Assembly (NCBI GenBank): GCA_023053545.1
Contig: JAKZAN010000002.1
Coordinates: forward strand, 10,660,790-10,724,789
Direction of reading: 5' to 3'
From: Lepidurus packardi
Lineage: Eukaryota; Arthropoda; Branchiopoda; Notostraca; Triopsidae
DNA length: 64,000 bases
The notes under the pieces are model-generated. The model was not told the DNA's origin. It ran no database searches and saw only the letters and a program-made list of their open reading frames with translations. Both the position numbers and the translations under genes were made by a program. Below are positions 37,180 to 48,374 of this stretch, piece by piece. Positions within the stretch are counted from its first letter, which is position 1. Every line of letters begins with the position of its first letter.

Positions 37180-38013
37180 CTAATTGTTATATACGTCCCA
37201 CTCTTTTCGGAGTCTTTCTAGCTGAGCTTCATTTCCGTGCTTTACAGCTCTTTCTCTGGCCACTGTATGCATACTGCTGTTGTTTTGATCTCTTTTGTTT
37301 AATCCCTCTATGGTTTTGGCACTCGAGGTCCTTCGAAAGAAAGCAGCGAATCAGATATAATTCATTTCTAAAACGATTAGCACATACTTAACGGCAAAGA
37401 AATGCCCGCAAGCTCCGACAAGCATGAATACGATGCAACCTGCAGCTATCGCTCCATTCGATACCTTTTTAACGCCTTTGATCCCATAGAAAGGTTTGGC
37501 CTTATGGAATTTATCTTGCGAACGATCTCTGAATTCCCAAAGTGTCTCATCACGGAATCCTTGAGCGCTACGAATCAAGCTTACTTTATACTCATCCAAA
37601 GTTGAGGACATGAATGAATCGTTACGTTCTATTGGGGGGAGCATTCGTTTCTACGGTAAAACCGTTGTTTGAGACTGGCTGGTACCTTGCGTAAAGTAAA
37701 GTCGTATCGTATTGTTGCCTCAAGTAGGGCTTACTTAAGACGTTATAAGCCTCTGTAATGCGAATGAACTTTGCATGGCTATCATCTTTGCGGGGATTTA
37801 GGTCGGGGTGAGCCTTCAACAAATGAAACAGAATACTATAGAAACTCCGTACGTCAAAATATAAGGCACAACTTTGCGAATCCGAAATACCTCTTTGGAC
37901 AGCTGAACGAATGCGTGACGGATTTCCTTGAGTGTGCAGCTCTGCTGGACCCCCAAAATTTCATAATGCGTTCGAAGTAGAGGACTGTATGGAAAACAGG
38001 CGCAACATATCAT
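37180..38013 (-). CDS. DNAJC4: DnaJ homologue subfamily C member 4
   Basis: Four exons: 37891-38013, 37686-37813, 37388-37567, 37180-37330, giving 193 codons plus stop (human DNAJC4: 241). The J domain starts THYEILGV and has helix III FIRITEAYNVLS. The HPD tripeptide is present, but the intron falls just before it, so the residues read KE|AHPDLNP. Downstream comes ETLWEFRDRSQDKF, then PFYGIKGVKKVSN, one membrane segment (GAIAAGCIVFMLVGACGHFF) and a charged C-terminal tail. That matches DNAJC4, a poorly studied membrane-bound J protein that would stimulate an Hsp70. The start chosen is the ATG at 38013. A GTG-led extension or an upstream 5' exon (ATG near 38094) is possible, but its phase does not match the acceptors I tried. 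Confidence 0.82.
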
Positions 38014-38434
38014 GTACACTGAGCTACGTGGATTTAGTAAAATAAAAAGAAAGAGATACGACTTACTCTGTCATATCTAGGCAAAAATGTCATCTGGACA
38101 AAGGTGTCGTGAAGCTGACTTCGTTCACTATATAAAAAAATCGTACACACGTTACATAAACGTGTTTAGGATTATTTTTGCTTTGGCGTTGCATTAAAAG
38201 TAGGCTACTCATGCCATCTAACAACACAGTGAACAAAAAGTCTGTTCACCACCGCCTATCTATCCGCCACTGCAATCGCCATCTAGTTTGTAAGTCCTTG
38301 GATGACGAAGCTCCTAAATTGTATTTGCATTGGGATGATTAATACGCACGTCGCCAATTAAAGCCTTGACCTTCCATGGCTTCAAAATAGCTTTGCATAT
38401 TGGCATTAAAATAAATGGAAGTAATTACGTTACC
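38014..38434. promoter_or_regulatory. Short divergent intergenic region
   Basis: About 420 bases separate the DNAJC4 start from the start of the EGF-like membrane protein on the other strand. It must carry both promoters. I see no clear TATA box or other named element. Confidence 0.35.
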
Positions 38435-39702
38435 ATGTGTTCCTTCCCAACAGTTATTTCCTTCTACTACCTACTGTCCATTTGTATTACAATTAGTTTC
38501 ACACAAGAGCAAACCAATTTAGATAATGGCAATGCAAGATTAGTTGCCTGCAATAACTGGGATAAGGTACACCGAGTCCTTTCAGATTTTGGTACTTCGC
38601 GAACTTTGTGCAACAGGCTGGAGAATTGCACGGGATTAGCCTGCACAGGACTATTCAAGGTAAACATGCGCGCACCCCAAAACAAGATGATAACGCATAA
38701 TTTATCATTATCACTATTTATCGCAGGGTTCTCCTTTTAGTCTAAGTCTTCGACTGTTGCCTTGCTCACCGACACATGCTGTTGAAATTCAGTTGAATTA
38801 TACTGCTGCTGGGATACACAATTTTAACAAGACTTTCCATGACGGTGACGAACTGCTGATTGAAAGTAAGATCTGAAAGTAAGACTCCTTCATTTTTATG
38901 CGAAACTTGACCGTTTGGATACTTATCAAGATGTGCGACTTCCTGTGGTAGCCAACTTGACAGTGCCTGCGTATTTAGCCATAGATCTGAAACCGACCTT
39001 AGACAACTTTCTGTCCATGAGTGTGGAACTTAAAGGCTGCAATAATGATGAAGTACACGCTCCGCCGTGTCCCATAATGAAAACGCTGGTAAAAAATCAG
39101 CAGCTATCAAGTAAAGACTGTCGTCTCCTTTCCTTTGTTATTTGATTAATTTTGTGCCGTAGTACCTCAATGCCCCAGCATTCCCTTGTTAAACAATGTC
39201 ATGGCCAATCGCAGGAAAAAAGTACCCGCATTCGTGGCCAGCGATTGCGACATTTTTCACCCGTTCGATTCCCTCTGTGGCGCCAATGAAGAGTGTGAGC
39301 AAATGTATCCAGGTTTCGGTGAAGGTCATTGCGTTTGCCACCCCGACTTTTCTCGCGATGCATCAGGAGATTGCCAGTCAAACAGCAGTAACATTCCAAC
39401 GAGTACGGCATCCATTCCGATCACTTCGACCCCAGCTTCATTGCCAAGTAAATTTAACTGGAACGAATAACGTTAGTTTTTCTTAACGTAGAACATGGGT
39501 TGTTGCGGTACTAGGTAGTAGCGCCAACACAGTAGTGAATATCCTGGTGCCATTATTCGTTCTCGCTGTAATTGGGGTTTTGATTGGAGCAGCTATAAAG
39601 TTACAATGGATACAGAAGATAAAATCGCGCTTGCATCGCCGACTAGAAGAAGACATTGTGATTGGTTCTCCGGGTTCGAACGACGACGATCTGATTGTTT
39701 AG
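38435..39702 (+). CDS. Single-pass membrane protein with an EGF-like module
   Basis: Five exons join in phase: 38435-38659, 38727-38865, 38931-39110, 39163-39447, 39515-39702, giving 338 codons plus stop. I do not recognise the family. The protein begins with a signal peptide (hydrophobic FYYLLSICITISF, then TQEQ) and continues into an extracellular region with several Cys and N-glycosylation sites (NCT, NYT, NKT, NLT). A Cys-rich module follows (CDIFHPFDSLCGANEECEQ ... GHCVCHPDF ... GDC) that reads as one EGF-like domain. Next is a Ser/Thr/Pro-rich stalk (about residues 260 to 280), a membrane segment (ILVPLFVLAVIGVLIGAAI) and a short basic-then-acidic cytoplasmic tail ending DDDLIV. It looks like a type I receptor-like or adhesion protein. 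The ATG at 38435 was chosen because it places the signal peptide at the very N-terminus. Confidence 0.72.
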
Positions 39703-41023
39703 TCAATGATTTTTTTTCGCACGTTGTACACAGATAAGATCACGCGGAAATACAAGTTAAAGATTCTTCGGGTTGCTTCTGTTGTCCATGCACCTGTGTT
39801 GGACGACCTTAGTGCTATGAATCCAAGTCATGGAAGAGAAATCTAAATCACGACCCAAAAAAAACACATAACTTGTTTCGAGACAGCACGCAATAACTTT
39901 TTGTAGAACAGGACTTAAAATAGGGGTTCTGGTAATGACGTCTACTTTATTTTGCGAAACGGGACAGACACTAGGTCTTTTCACTGCAAATCCTCACCAC
40001 AGTACAAACAACTTTGGAGACAATAGCTGGCTAAATCGTTTGCTGGTTTGTCCTCTGACAACAATACGGGAAAAACCAAAACTCCGAAAGAACCGAACAC
40101 GGGTGAGCAAAGCAGAAAAAGAAAAGTAGCAAAATCTTCGTAGTTTGTGGACAAAATCAAGAACTTGAATTTCCCTAACCAAATGTACATACTTGTATAC
40201 GAAATGAAACCAGCTCTTCATCCTTCTCTTCGGGTTTTCTACATCAAAAACGCGCCTACCAGAAACTTCGGTTTTTCTTCCCCCCCCCCCCCCAAGACAC
40301 GTTTATGTGCAAAAATGGTTACTTTCTACCATCAACACCTATCGGTTTGCTTAGGATATCATAATATAAGGTTTGTCCTACCTTTTCACACGGAGGAAAT
40401 GGCTACAATTACTGCTGGATGTTAACGATGATAACGATGAAGCGTATAACGAACGATGAGTGCAGCGACTGCCAAGGAGCAGTTAAGGAGGAAAAAGATC
40501 CAGCGAAAATAATCAGGTTGAAATAATTACACGAAAAAAATTTAACCGCGCGTAGGTGGAGATGCAGCAAAAACCTCCTAGCAACCCTAGCTTCTCCTAT
40601 GATTTTACATTTCGGTTAATTGGGGGCGTAGGTCTCCGTTCACTAACCCACGTCAACTCTTTTTGCCTGGTAAGGTATTTGGTAAATTCAAGTTTTCCAT
40701 GAGTGACAAAAATTACGCATAAAAAAAGAAAACTAATATAGATCAAGTCAAGCCCTAATCCCTTTCTCGTTTCGCGGACATTATAAAGTTTATAGAGGGA
40801 TATTTTTTTTTCTGTGCAGGGGGTCCCCAAATAGTAGTAGTAAAGTTATCAAAGATATTTCAAAAAAAGATTTGACCACCCCCTGCAGATGTTACGGGAG
40901 AAAAAGGACATAACAATACACACTCACACACTCGCACAAGACTACCACGACGGAAGTAATACAAAAAATTACTAGTGTCCAAATATACTCCGATATTTCA
41001 ATATGCTGAGGTCCCATTTGCTT
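39703..41023. other. Intergenic stretch with a poly-C tract
   Basis: About 1.3 kb with no recognised gene; it includes the 3' untranslated regions of the convergent flanking genes. A run of 14 C residues sits at 40280-40293. Short open frames here match nothing. Confidence 0.5.
40280..40293. repeat. Homopolymer poly-C tract
   Basis: Fourteen consecutive C residues directly follow a T-rich stretch. A tract of this length is length-unstable and also error-prone in sequencing. Confidence 0.9.
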
Positions 41024-41811
41024 TTATATTTTTTGTATCTTCTGTCCCACGACAACAGGGTTGTTACGACGGATTTCTTCCGCTCCTAGTTCGCGATAAT
41101 TAAAGGAGCAATCGTGCTTGTCCGAATATCGATGGACAGAACAGAACATCCCGCCACAACGACACTCGAAACCTGAAGAAAATAACAGGTTGCAATGTCA
41201 GTTAAATTCAGAAAGTTGTATCTTCGTAAAATATTCGCTTACCTGTTAATCCAACCTTCTTGCGGCACGTGTGACACCTGTTCTTAGGCTTCTTTTTCCC
41301 AGCTTCTCCATCGCCATCTTCGGAAGCGGAGGCAGAGGCGGGAGCTGAATTGCAGCCATCCTGGCTTTCCAAATCGCTTGCTGAGCTGGACGCCGACATA
41401 GCATTCGTTTCCTTACAAAGCAGGAATTAGTCATTCAGTGCGGTTTTGTCTAAAACTCGGAAACCAGTATCTTACTTGTTTCTCAATCGGTGACAAAACA
41501 GGCATGGTGGGCAAGGCAGTTGAAACAGTTAAGTTGGAAGAGGAGGGTGAAGTCTGGGGAGCTGCAATAGGACTGCTACGTCCGGCTGAAGATGCAGAGC
41601 TTGCTGGGGGTTGTTGTTTCTTTTTCAAAGCCTTCAAAAGGTGGAAGGAATGTTTAGAATTATAGCTTCATTTTACTTATCATTGTTACGGTATTCAAAT
41701 TACCTCTTTGAAGCAAATGGAACACATTCCATCTGTAGCAGGATTCCCATAAAAGCCACAATTTGCGCGACACAAGGCAGGGGGAGCTTGCATATTGGAC
41801 TCTTGTTCCAT
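41024..41811 (-). CDS. A20/AN1-type zinc finger protein (ZFAND5/ZFAND6-like)
   Basis: Four exons: 41704-41811, 41476-41631, 41243-41411, 41024-41172, giving 193 codons plus stop. The N-terminus carries an A20 zinc finger with Cys14, Cys18, Cys30 and Cys33 in the family pattern [21 protein letters not shown] Ser/Pro-rich linker follows. The C-terminus has an AN1 finger: Cys134, Cys137, Cys148, Cys150, Cys155, His158, His164 and Cys166, ending in the conserved [12 protein letters not shown] and [17 protein letters not shown] tail (here [13 protein letters not shown]). Two-finger proteins of this layout and length are ZNF216/AWP1 types. They bind ubiquitin through A20, associate with the proteasome and modulate NF-kB signalling and stress responses. 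Which vertebrate paralogue is closer cannot be decided here. Confidence 0.93.
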
Positions 41812-43149
41812 GTTAAAAAAAAATCCGGTTAAAAACAAAAGCAGCTGTATCACAATGGCCAGCAAAGAATATCTGACCGCTGGGCTGCTCTTTTTGGTTC
41901 ACACAACACAAGCTCTGGATGCAATGTTCGTTAAAAAACTAGATTGCCAAACCAAAGCAACTTTGCTGCAACAACACTTAAAATCACACCACTGGATTGT
42001 GCAAACGTCGCTCTATAAAGACACAAAGTAGACAAGATGAGTACTGACACTCTCTGACATAACAACCTAGAAAGTAAATGTTAAAAAAGCACCACAGCAC
42101 TTTCCCTCCTCGTATTCTCTTTGTGTGGAAAATCCCTTGCCACATCCTCCTCTTTCAGGTTCGCCGAGGACATCCATTTAACGTTTATTAACCCCTTCAT
42201 AAGTGGAAGCTTAGCTTACCTAATGGAATGCCAATCAGGAACTGTGTAACAGTTAACTAAATCTTAAGTGTCCCCGCTAGAAACAAGCAACTGAATGCGA
42301 CACTTATCAACAGCAAGGATGGGCTGCGAATTGGGACTGACTTCGCAATTTCTGTGCTTAAGGGAGGAGCTTTGTGACGTCATAATCAAAGAGCGACACT
42401 AGCGCTTCTACTAGGAAACCAGACGAGTACTACGAAAGGAGAAAATTTCCAAGCGACGTCACAAGCCATTGACGACATCTCCGCTTTTTCCGCAAGAATG
42501 GTTTAGCTCCATTTATCCCAAAGTAAAAAGCGTGGCTAATCGTCTTACTCATGCACTGACACTCGTCATATAGCAACAGTGAATAAGAAATAAAATGGTC
42601 AACTAAAACTTTAAAAGCAAGACTACAGTATTTCCGGTAGGACAGGGAACGCTCTCTTTGTACCAGGAGTTAATGACGACAAGAGATTAACTATAAAAAC
42701 CCTGCACTCACTTAATGTGGAATGACGTAAGTTTTCTATAAATGATCACGTGAAGATAAGCAAAAAAGCTTTTCTCCAGGATCTTGGCAAGTGAACAGAG
42801 GACTTAAATAATGGAGCACCTGGTCTACGTGACGCACTCGAGCATATCTTGGTAGTCAAAACTGGACAGCAAATGCAAATTGCCAATTCTGTAAACAACT
42901 AGTGCACTCGCAATGAAAACACAGTCGATCTTTGTGACTAGGAGGAAGCTCCAAAGTGTGTGCTGTCTGTTGAGCTACGAAGTTAGTTTTCTACTATCAG
43001 ACATAAGGCCTTGCCTCTCAAGTTTGGGCCTGAATAAAAAGTGTAGGTCAGGTGGGCTCCAAAAACGGAAAAAGGAAGAACCTTGAAAGTGTGTTTGATA
43101 CTACTGGAACGTTTAAAAAAAAATATAATTTCCTGTTTGCTGATACCCA

Positions 43150-43860
43150 GCTGTCACATTGTGGTTGTCAACCATCCACAATTGGAATATTAAGTAACGT
43201 GCAACCCAAATTAGTGAAACAAAGTCTTGTTTTATTTTAAGGTCCAGGAGGTAGCAATGACCTCAATTGATAAGGGTTTGCTCCCTAGTCTGACAAACGG
43301 CACGGAAAGTTTTCTGCGTCGCAGGTAGTGTGGATAGGCTGGCCAAAAAGATAGAGGCACACATGGGGCTTTGGACTACGACAAAGAAAAGGGGCTTTCA
43401 ACATGCTTTCTCTGACCCTCTCTACGTCTCGCACTATCTATGCTGAGACGCAATTCGGCAAATCAAGGCTATAAGGATCAGAACACTACGAAATACCTCT
43501 CACAAATTGTCAATCCTTATTCATTAAGATATTTGGGACATTATAACACAGTCTTTGTTTGGGCAAAATTCAGACTTGTCCCCGAACTACCCTCCTTATG
43601 CCAGAGCCCAAGGTCAGCCTTTCTTCAGCCATGATACCCTACACCCCCCACAGAAAGGAAGTATAACGTATAACAAATTCTTAAACTGTAATTGTTTAGT
43701 GGCGATTCTCATTTGAAGAATACACTGCAATGAAGAAGACAAAAAAACTGAGTTCAGAACAACGTCACAACTTACTTTAAGTTAATTAATTCACACAGAA
43801 ATCCAAAGGCTAAGTTTTCACTTCGTCACCCCACTGCCTCCCCCAACCTTGAAGTTACTG
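43150..43860. other. 711-base segment present only in unit A
   Basis: This stretch lies between two sequences that are directly joined in units B and C. No coding region or repeat family is recognised in it. Both ends carry CTG. Confidence 0.8.
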
Positions 43861-44067
43861 AATAGCGAACTCTAAGATTCTTGGATAATACTTGAAAGCG
43901 AATACAAACTAAATTATAGGTGGCGTTGCTTGTTTTATTTTTGTTTACATACCTTATTGGCTTTGGGATTTCGTGGTCCGGTAAATTTTTCGAAACGATA
44001 TGGGATAAATGATAATCAACCTTAAGATTAACACAGTCTGTTTACTTAGTTTAGCTGAAGGTTGGCC

Positions 44068-47021
44068 ATGTTCTTCAGGGTACAAGATTTTGGGGAGTCA
44101 TGGTGGAAAGAAGCATGCAAAAAGGTCAAAAGAGCGGTCGTATTTATTGATGAGTGCTCGGCTGAATGTTTGCACTGGCAAGGAGGGTTAGCTTTACTTG
44201 AAAAAGCAGGCGCAGTAGCTGTAAAGGAATTTTCGTCGTTTGAAGTCCGTATCTATAACTATAAAATATAAAGTCCGTGAATAACTTTCTTTTTGTCAGT
44301 TTGCTGATCATGCTATCAAGAAAGCTGTATTTATCATATCTTGCCCGTATTATGGTTCGAAGAAGAAGATCCTGGAGGAAATCATCAAGCAGAGCAAACT
44401 AGAGTATTGCGTTTTGGTAACAGCAGCTCCAGCAGCAGTACATCACTTGTTGCAACAAGGAGGCAAAGAAGGAGATGATGCGGTCGCATTTAGTCACTTG
44501 GAAGATCAAGTTCTTCAGTGGATGGGGAACATGGTATACACCGTTAATCTTATTAAAACGGAACATAATTCTATGTTTCTTCACTAGAATTATACGTTCG
44601 AAGTTTTCTCGTACCCTATTTATACAGTTGCTGTGAACAATAATTGTTTTGTCACACCACCATTCCGAGATTGCCTCCCGCTCTTAGAGTCTGACGTGGA
44701 TTGGCTTATGAAACAGCAGTCGTATACTAACAGGGTAGTTTTTCCACTTTTTTTAAAAAATCTTTCTTAAACGTCAATATGAAATGTGATGAAAGCTAGC
44801 CAAATCGAAAGCATTTGGGAATCATTCCTTTGAGTGCCAAGTAGAAAATCACGAAACCGAGAGCGACTGGTTGTCTGACTTTTCGTAACTCTTGATTCGG
44901 GCATAGTTAACCTTGTTTTGCCGTTTGTAAATACGAGCTTTCATAGGGTGATGTGCGACCTTGGGATTCCTTGTTAGACGTTGAATACAGTCGGTTGCCG
45001 TTAAATCTGCAAGCCCAAGTCAAGCAGCTAGTTTTCAACTTCCATCAGCTCTTGCTACAGTGGAATGCGAAAGAAGATATTTTCACGCTAGGAGCTTGGA
45101 GCCGCATAATAGGAACGGAGTTAGATGCACTCTTGCCCGCCCGGACGCGAAGAAAGGTAAGTTGTAAAAGTTGCCCTTTTCTTCAAAATGTAACTTATGT
45201 ATTTGTCCTATTTTAAAAGAGCGCTACAAAGAAAATATCTATTCTCTTCATTGATCGGTCTTGGACTTGGCTGGGCCGTCTTCTTTTGTACAATCTAGCG
45301 AAACGCTTCTGGATAAAATACAGGTCTTATTACCCAGGCTTCCTGGCCATTCCAACGATGTAGCTATTCCTATGCATTTACTTGCTACAGCGAAACCGTA
45401 AAATACTTTTCCTTTAAAACAATCTGAGCTAACGTTATAAAATATACTAAAACAGGGATGTATTGGAAGAAATTATGACAGTAGCTCCAGGCTGCTTGGC
45501 CCCACCCTTCCAAGGCAAATCAGCAATAAACTCGCTAATGTACCATAAGCCTAAATTGGCTATGCAGGATATACAGAGCCAACTAGCGGAGATTCTAGAA
45601 GCGAATGACTTGACCATAGAAATTTCTGATAACTCGGCTCAGTATTTGGGAAACCAGATTCGTGCGTTTAAAGGTCATTGGGATTTGATTGAAGAGCACA
45701 GTGGATTGTTACAGGTATACACATTTATGATTATTTCACCTTATTAACTCTTATGTAAGGGTTAATACTTTAAATGCAATGCTTTTAGGCCGCCATGGCT
45801 GTAATCCAAACTTTTGAGCATCCAGATTGCACCAAACTAGAGCAACTAATAAATTTGGAAAAAGTTTTGACCCAAAATATGATTGATGTTTCAACACCTC
45901 CTTTACCTCAAGTAATAGCACTCTAAACGAAAAAAAAATAAATGATGGCGAATTTACTCGTTTGGTGTTCTCTGCTGCAGATCGTTCAGCTCGTTAAAGC
46001 GCGAAAGGAGAAGAAAATGTCTTTAGAAGACATTTTGCTCCTAATTCTACATTTGTATGCGTTAAATAACGATCCAGATTGGGCGGAAGATTACGAATCT
46101 AAACTGGAAGATGTGTTGGCGGAAGCCTTTGTTCAAGACCAAACAACCCTGACTCCTTTTGTTCAAACATTAGGTAAACAGAGTTCTTATTGTTACGCCC
46201 AACTGCATAATGACTTTCTTTTGTGTTGCCTACTTGTTTTCACTAGTGGGTGTTCCCGTTGACGAGGTGAAAGCGCATCGAGCTGCCCACAAAGTTGTAG
46301 CGCAAATGCGAAGTATAGCTTCTACACGCAGTGGACTAAAAAAGAATTGGTAAAAAAACAACTTGTTTTTCTAATCTTTGTAATTGAAACGATTGAAATG
46401 AAATGGAACATTAATAATTGAAACATGAAACCGTATCTTTTTTCAAATAGGTCTATTTTTCAGCATTCCAACAACCTTGCATTACCTGGACGCTATGTGT
46501 CACGGAATGAGTTTGTGCAACATTCGTAGCCTAGTGAGAGCTGGTTTCCTAAGCGAGTGCTCGGGCTCGTTTTTTCTTTTTTTCTCTCTCTTCATGTGTC
46601 ACCTCTGCAACAGAGTGTCGTATTCAACAATAAATACAAAGTTTCTTACAAATATCTCGATGATTCGAAGCCATCCGCAATCATAAAACACAACGCAGGG
46701 CCTATACAACATCTCTTTCAATTTCCTACGCGAAACTATGCCAGTCTACTACAGCAAGTCCTGAGCAGCATATTTAACCCCGCAAAGACGGATTTACCGG
46801 ATATTGAATACCGGTCAGGAGGTTTGAAGGATTTACTAAAAACAGGATTTAGGTAAATGCCACAAGTGAAAGTACAATATTTTGTGTACTTAATCCTATA
46901 TCCCTTTTAGCTTATTTGTGAACGTGAAGAAGCCTCATCCGCTGGACAATCCCAACCTAATCGTTCTGGGAGGTATTAGTCCGAACGAGGTGAAACTCGT
47001 ACGTGATTTCAGCTCTGCTCA
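44068..47021 (+). pseudogene. SCFD2: SCFD2 copy A, disrupted
   Basis: Exons 1 to 11 align with the intact copy C, but the copy carries several lesions. Exon 5 has lost one G near 45257 (GATCGGTC instead of GATCGGGTC), which shifts the frame inside the conserved FIDRVLDL block. Exon 10 carries a 243-base insertion (46498-46740) with an in-frame stop codon. Exon 11 lacks six in-frame bases and breaks off after GCTCA at 47021, where the capsid-like sequence begins, so about 28 C-terminal residues are lost. A few further substitutions relative to B and C alter residues. It cannot encode a normal SCFD2. A transcript could still exist, and the end of exon 11 stays in frame with the capsid-like ORF. 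Confidence 0.88.
46498..46740 (+). mobile_element. 243-base insertion in SCFD2 exon 10 (unit A)
   Basis: Copy C reads straight through GGACGCTATG|CCAGTC; here 243 bases intervene. The sequence CTATG appears at both ends of the insertion, which looks like a 5-base target-site duplication. No terminal inverted repeats are visible. It contains a pyrimidine-rich run and, in its second half, an open frame in phase with the downstream SCFD2 exon. The source is unrecognised. Confidence 0.75.
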
Positions 47022-48255
47022 AAGGTCTCCGATTATCCAGATGCCTTCGGAGCTCCCAGCTCCAACTATGAGGCATGATGCCTCGAAAGTAAAAGTTACT
47101 GAGGGTCGCCCAGGCGACAGCTCAGTCTTTTCTAATAATGTGTCGTTTAGAGAGGTGAACCAAGATTCATCTTTTACCCCGTCGGCACCAACGTCTATGG
47201 ACGTAGCGAATGCTACATTCGCTCAAATGGTTACTGACGATAGTAACATCAGCAAAGTGCTTCTTGAGGAGTACTTTGAATACTATACCACGGCTATGCT
47301 GTGGTGTAGGTTCGTGTCTCTGAAGAGAAAGTTCAGACAGGAGTTAAGCCAAGATGAGGCTGAACTTCTCAACATCATTCAGCCGCTCTTCTTTTGCTTA
47401 CCCGAACCACTCTTGTTTATGATCAAGAGTTTTGGCAGCGTCTGCACCCTAACAGGTCAGCACTTTCACCCTGAGTTTCCGGCCATGCCGAACGCCATCA
47501 TCAATGGCTTCGGAGGCTACTATGGGCAAATCCAACCCCCAGGACCAGGTGTGGACAATACGCTCCACAATCTCTACGAGGAAATTCCTTGCTTAGGCGT
47601 ATGCGCCGAGGCAATCCGCGTCGCTATAAGTGACGCGTCACCAGGTCGGTATCCATCCGTCCTGACTCTTCGTGGAATACAACCGAATCTGAATTTATTG
47701 GGTTATCACCCTCTAATGTCCAGGCGAAACGAAGCTAAAAACTTAGCTTACGACCAGGGAATATTCCCACAAGAATTCCCGAGCTCAGTAGGAACCACTA
47801 TGATCAACAGAGAGTTCCTCCTAACGATATCAAGTGTCTTAGCTAATACTAAGACTTTCAACTTGACCGACGTAAATTTCACTACTCTATCTGAAGCTGG
47901 AGATCCATCCCAGCTGTTGATCACCAGACCGTACGATGTTCACCGCGATCAGCGGAACATACACAGTGAACAGACCGTCACATCGTTCATGAAAGAAGCG
48001 GCTAGCTCATTTGGAGCCGCTGTCTTCACCAACGCACAGATGATTAAAACGTCTGGGCCAAATAACGAGCCACATCCCTGGTGCATGTTTAGTCCTGCAC
48101 CAAACGTTCAGATCCCAAATGAGTGGGTCATGAACCGCAATATTAGAAGGAATCTACCTCTTCCATTCGACCAAGAAACTTTCTGCAGCGTCGCCATGGA
48201 TGGCAGGGAGTACAGATACAACATCGTGAAAACACTCACCCAGACTAAACGCTGA
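47022..48255 (+). other. Endogenous viral element: capsid-like ORF, unit A
   Basis: An open frame of about 410 codons continues in phase from the broken SCFD2 exon 11 (the frame opens at 46918). The first 80 or so residues after the joint are Ser/Pro/Thr-rich and disordered. A folded region follows with helical and aromatic blocks such as EEYFEYYTTAMLWCRF, EFPAMPN, GFGGYYGQI and HNLYEEIPCLGVC. I judge it to resemble capsid proteins of partiti-like double-stranded RNA viruses, which are known to have been captured repeatedly by arthropod genomes. The virus family is an inference from overall character, not from a search. The frame is open to its stop at 48253-48255, with no internal break. No polymerase gene of such a virus is present. 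Confidence 0.5.
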
Positions 48256-48374
48256 GTCAAACTCCTATCTTAATGAGCAGTTGAGCATCTCCTGCCATAT
48301 AGTAGTACACAACAGCCCCACTATCGATTAATACGATTATCTTGCTGTTAACAACCCCTTCCATTTTATTATGG

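Noticed and set aside
38040..38100. Upstream first exon for DNAJC4 beginning at the ATG near 38094 (MTFLPRYDR)
   Set aside because: Its donor leaves phase 0, which does not match the phase needed at any nearby acceptor (near 38000-38030) for the J-domain frame.
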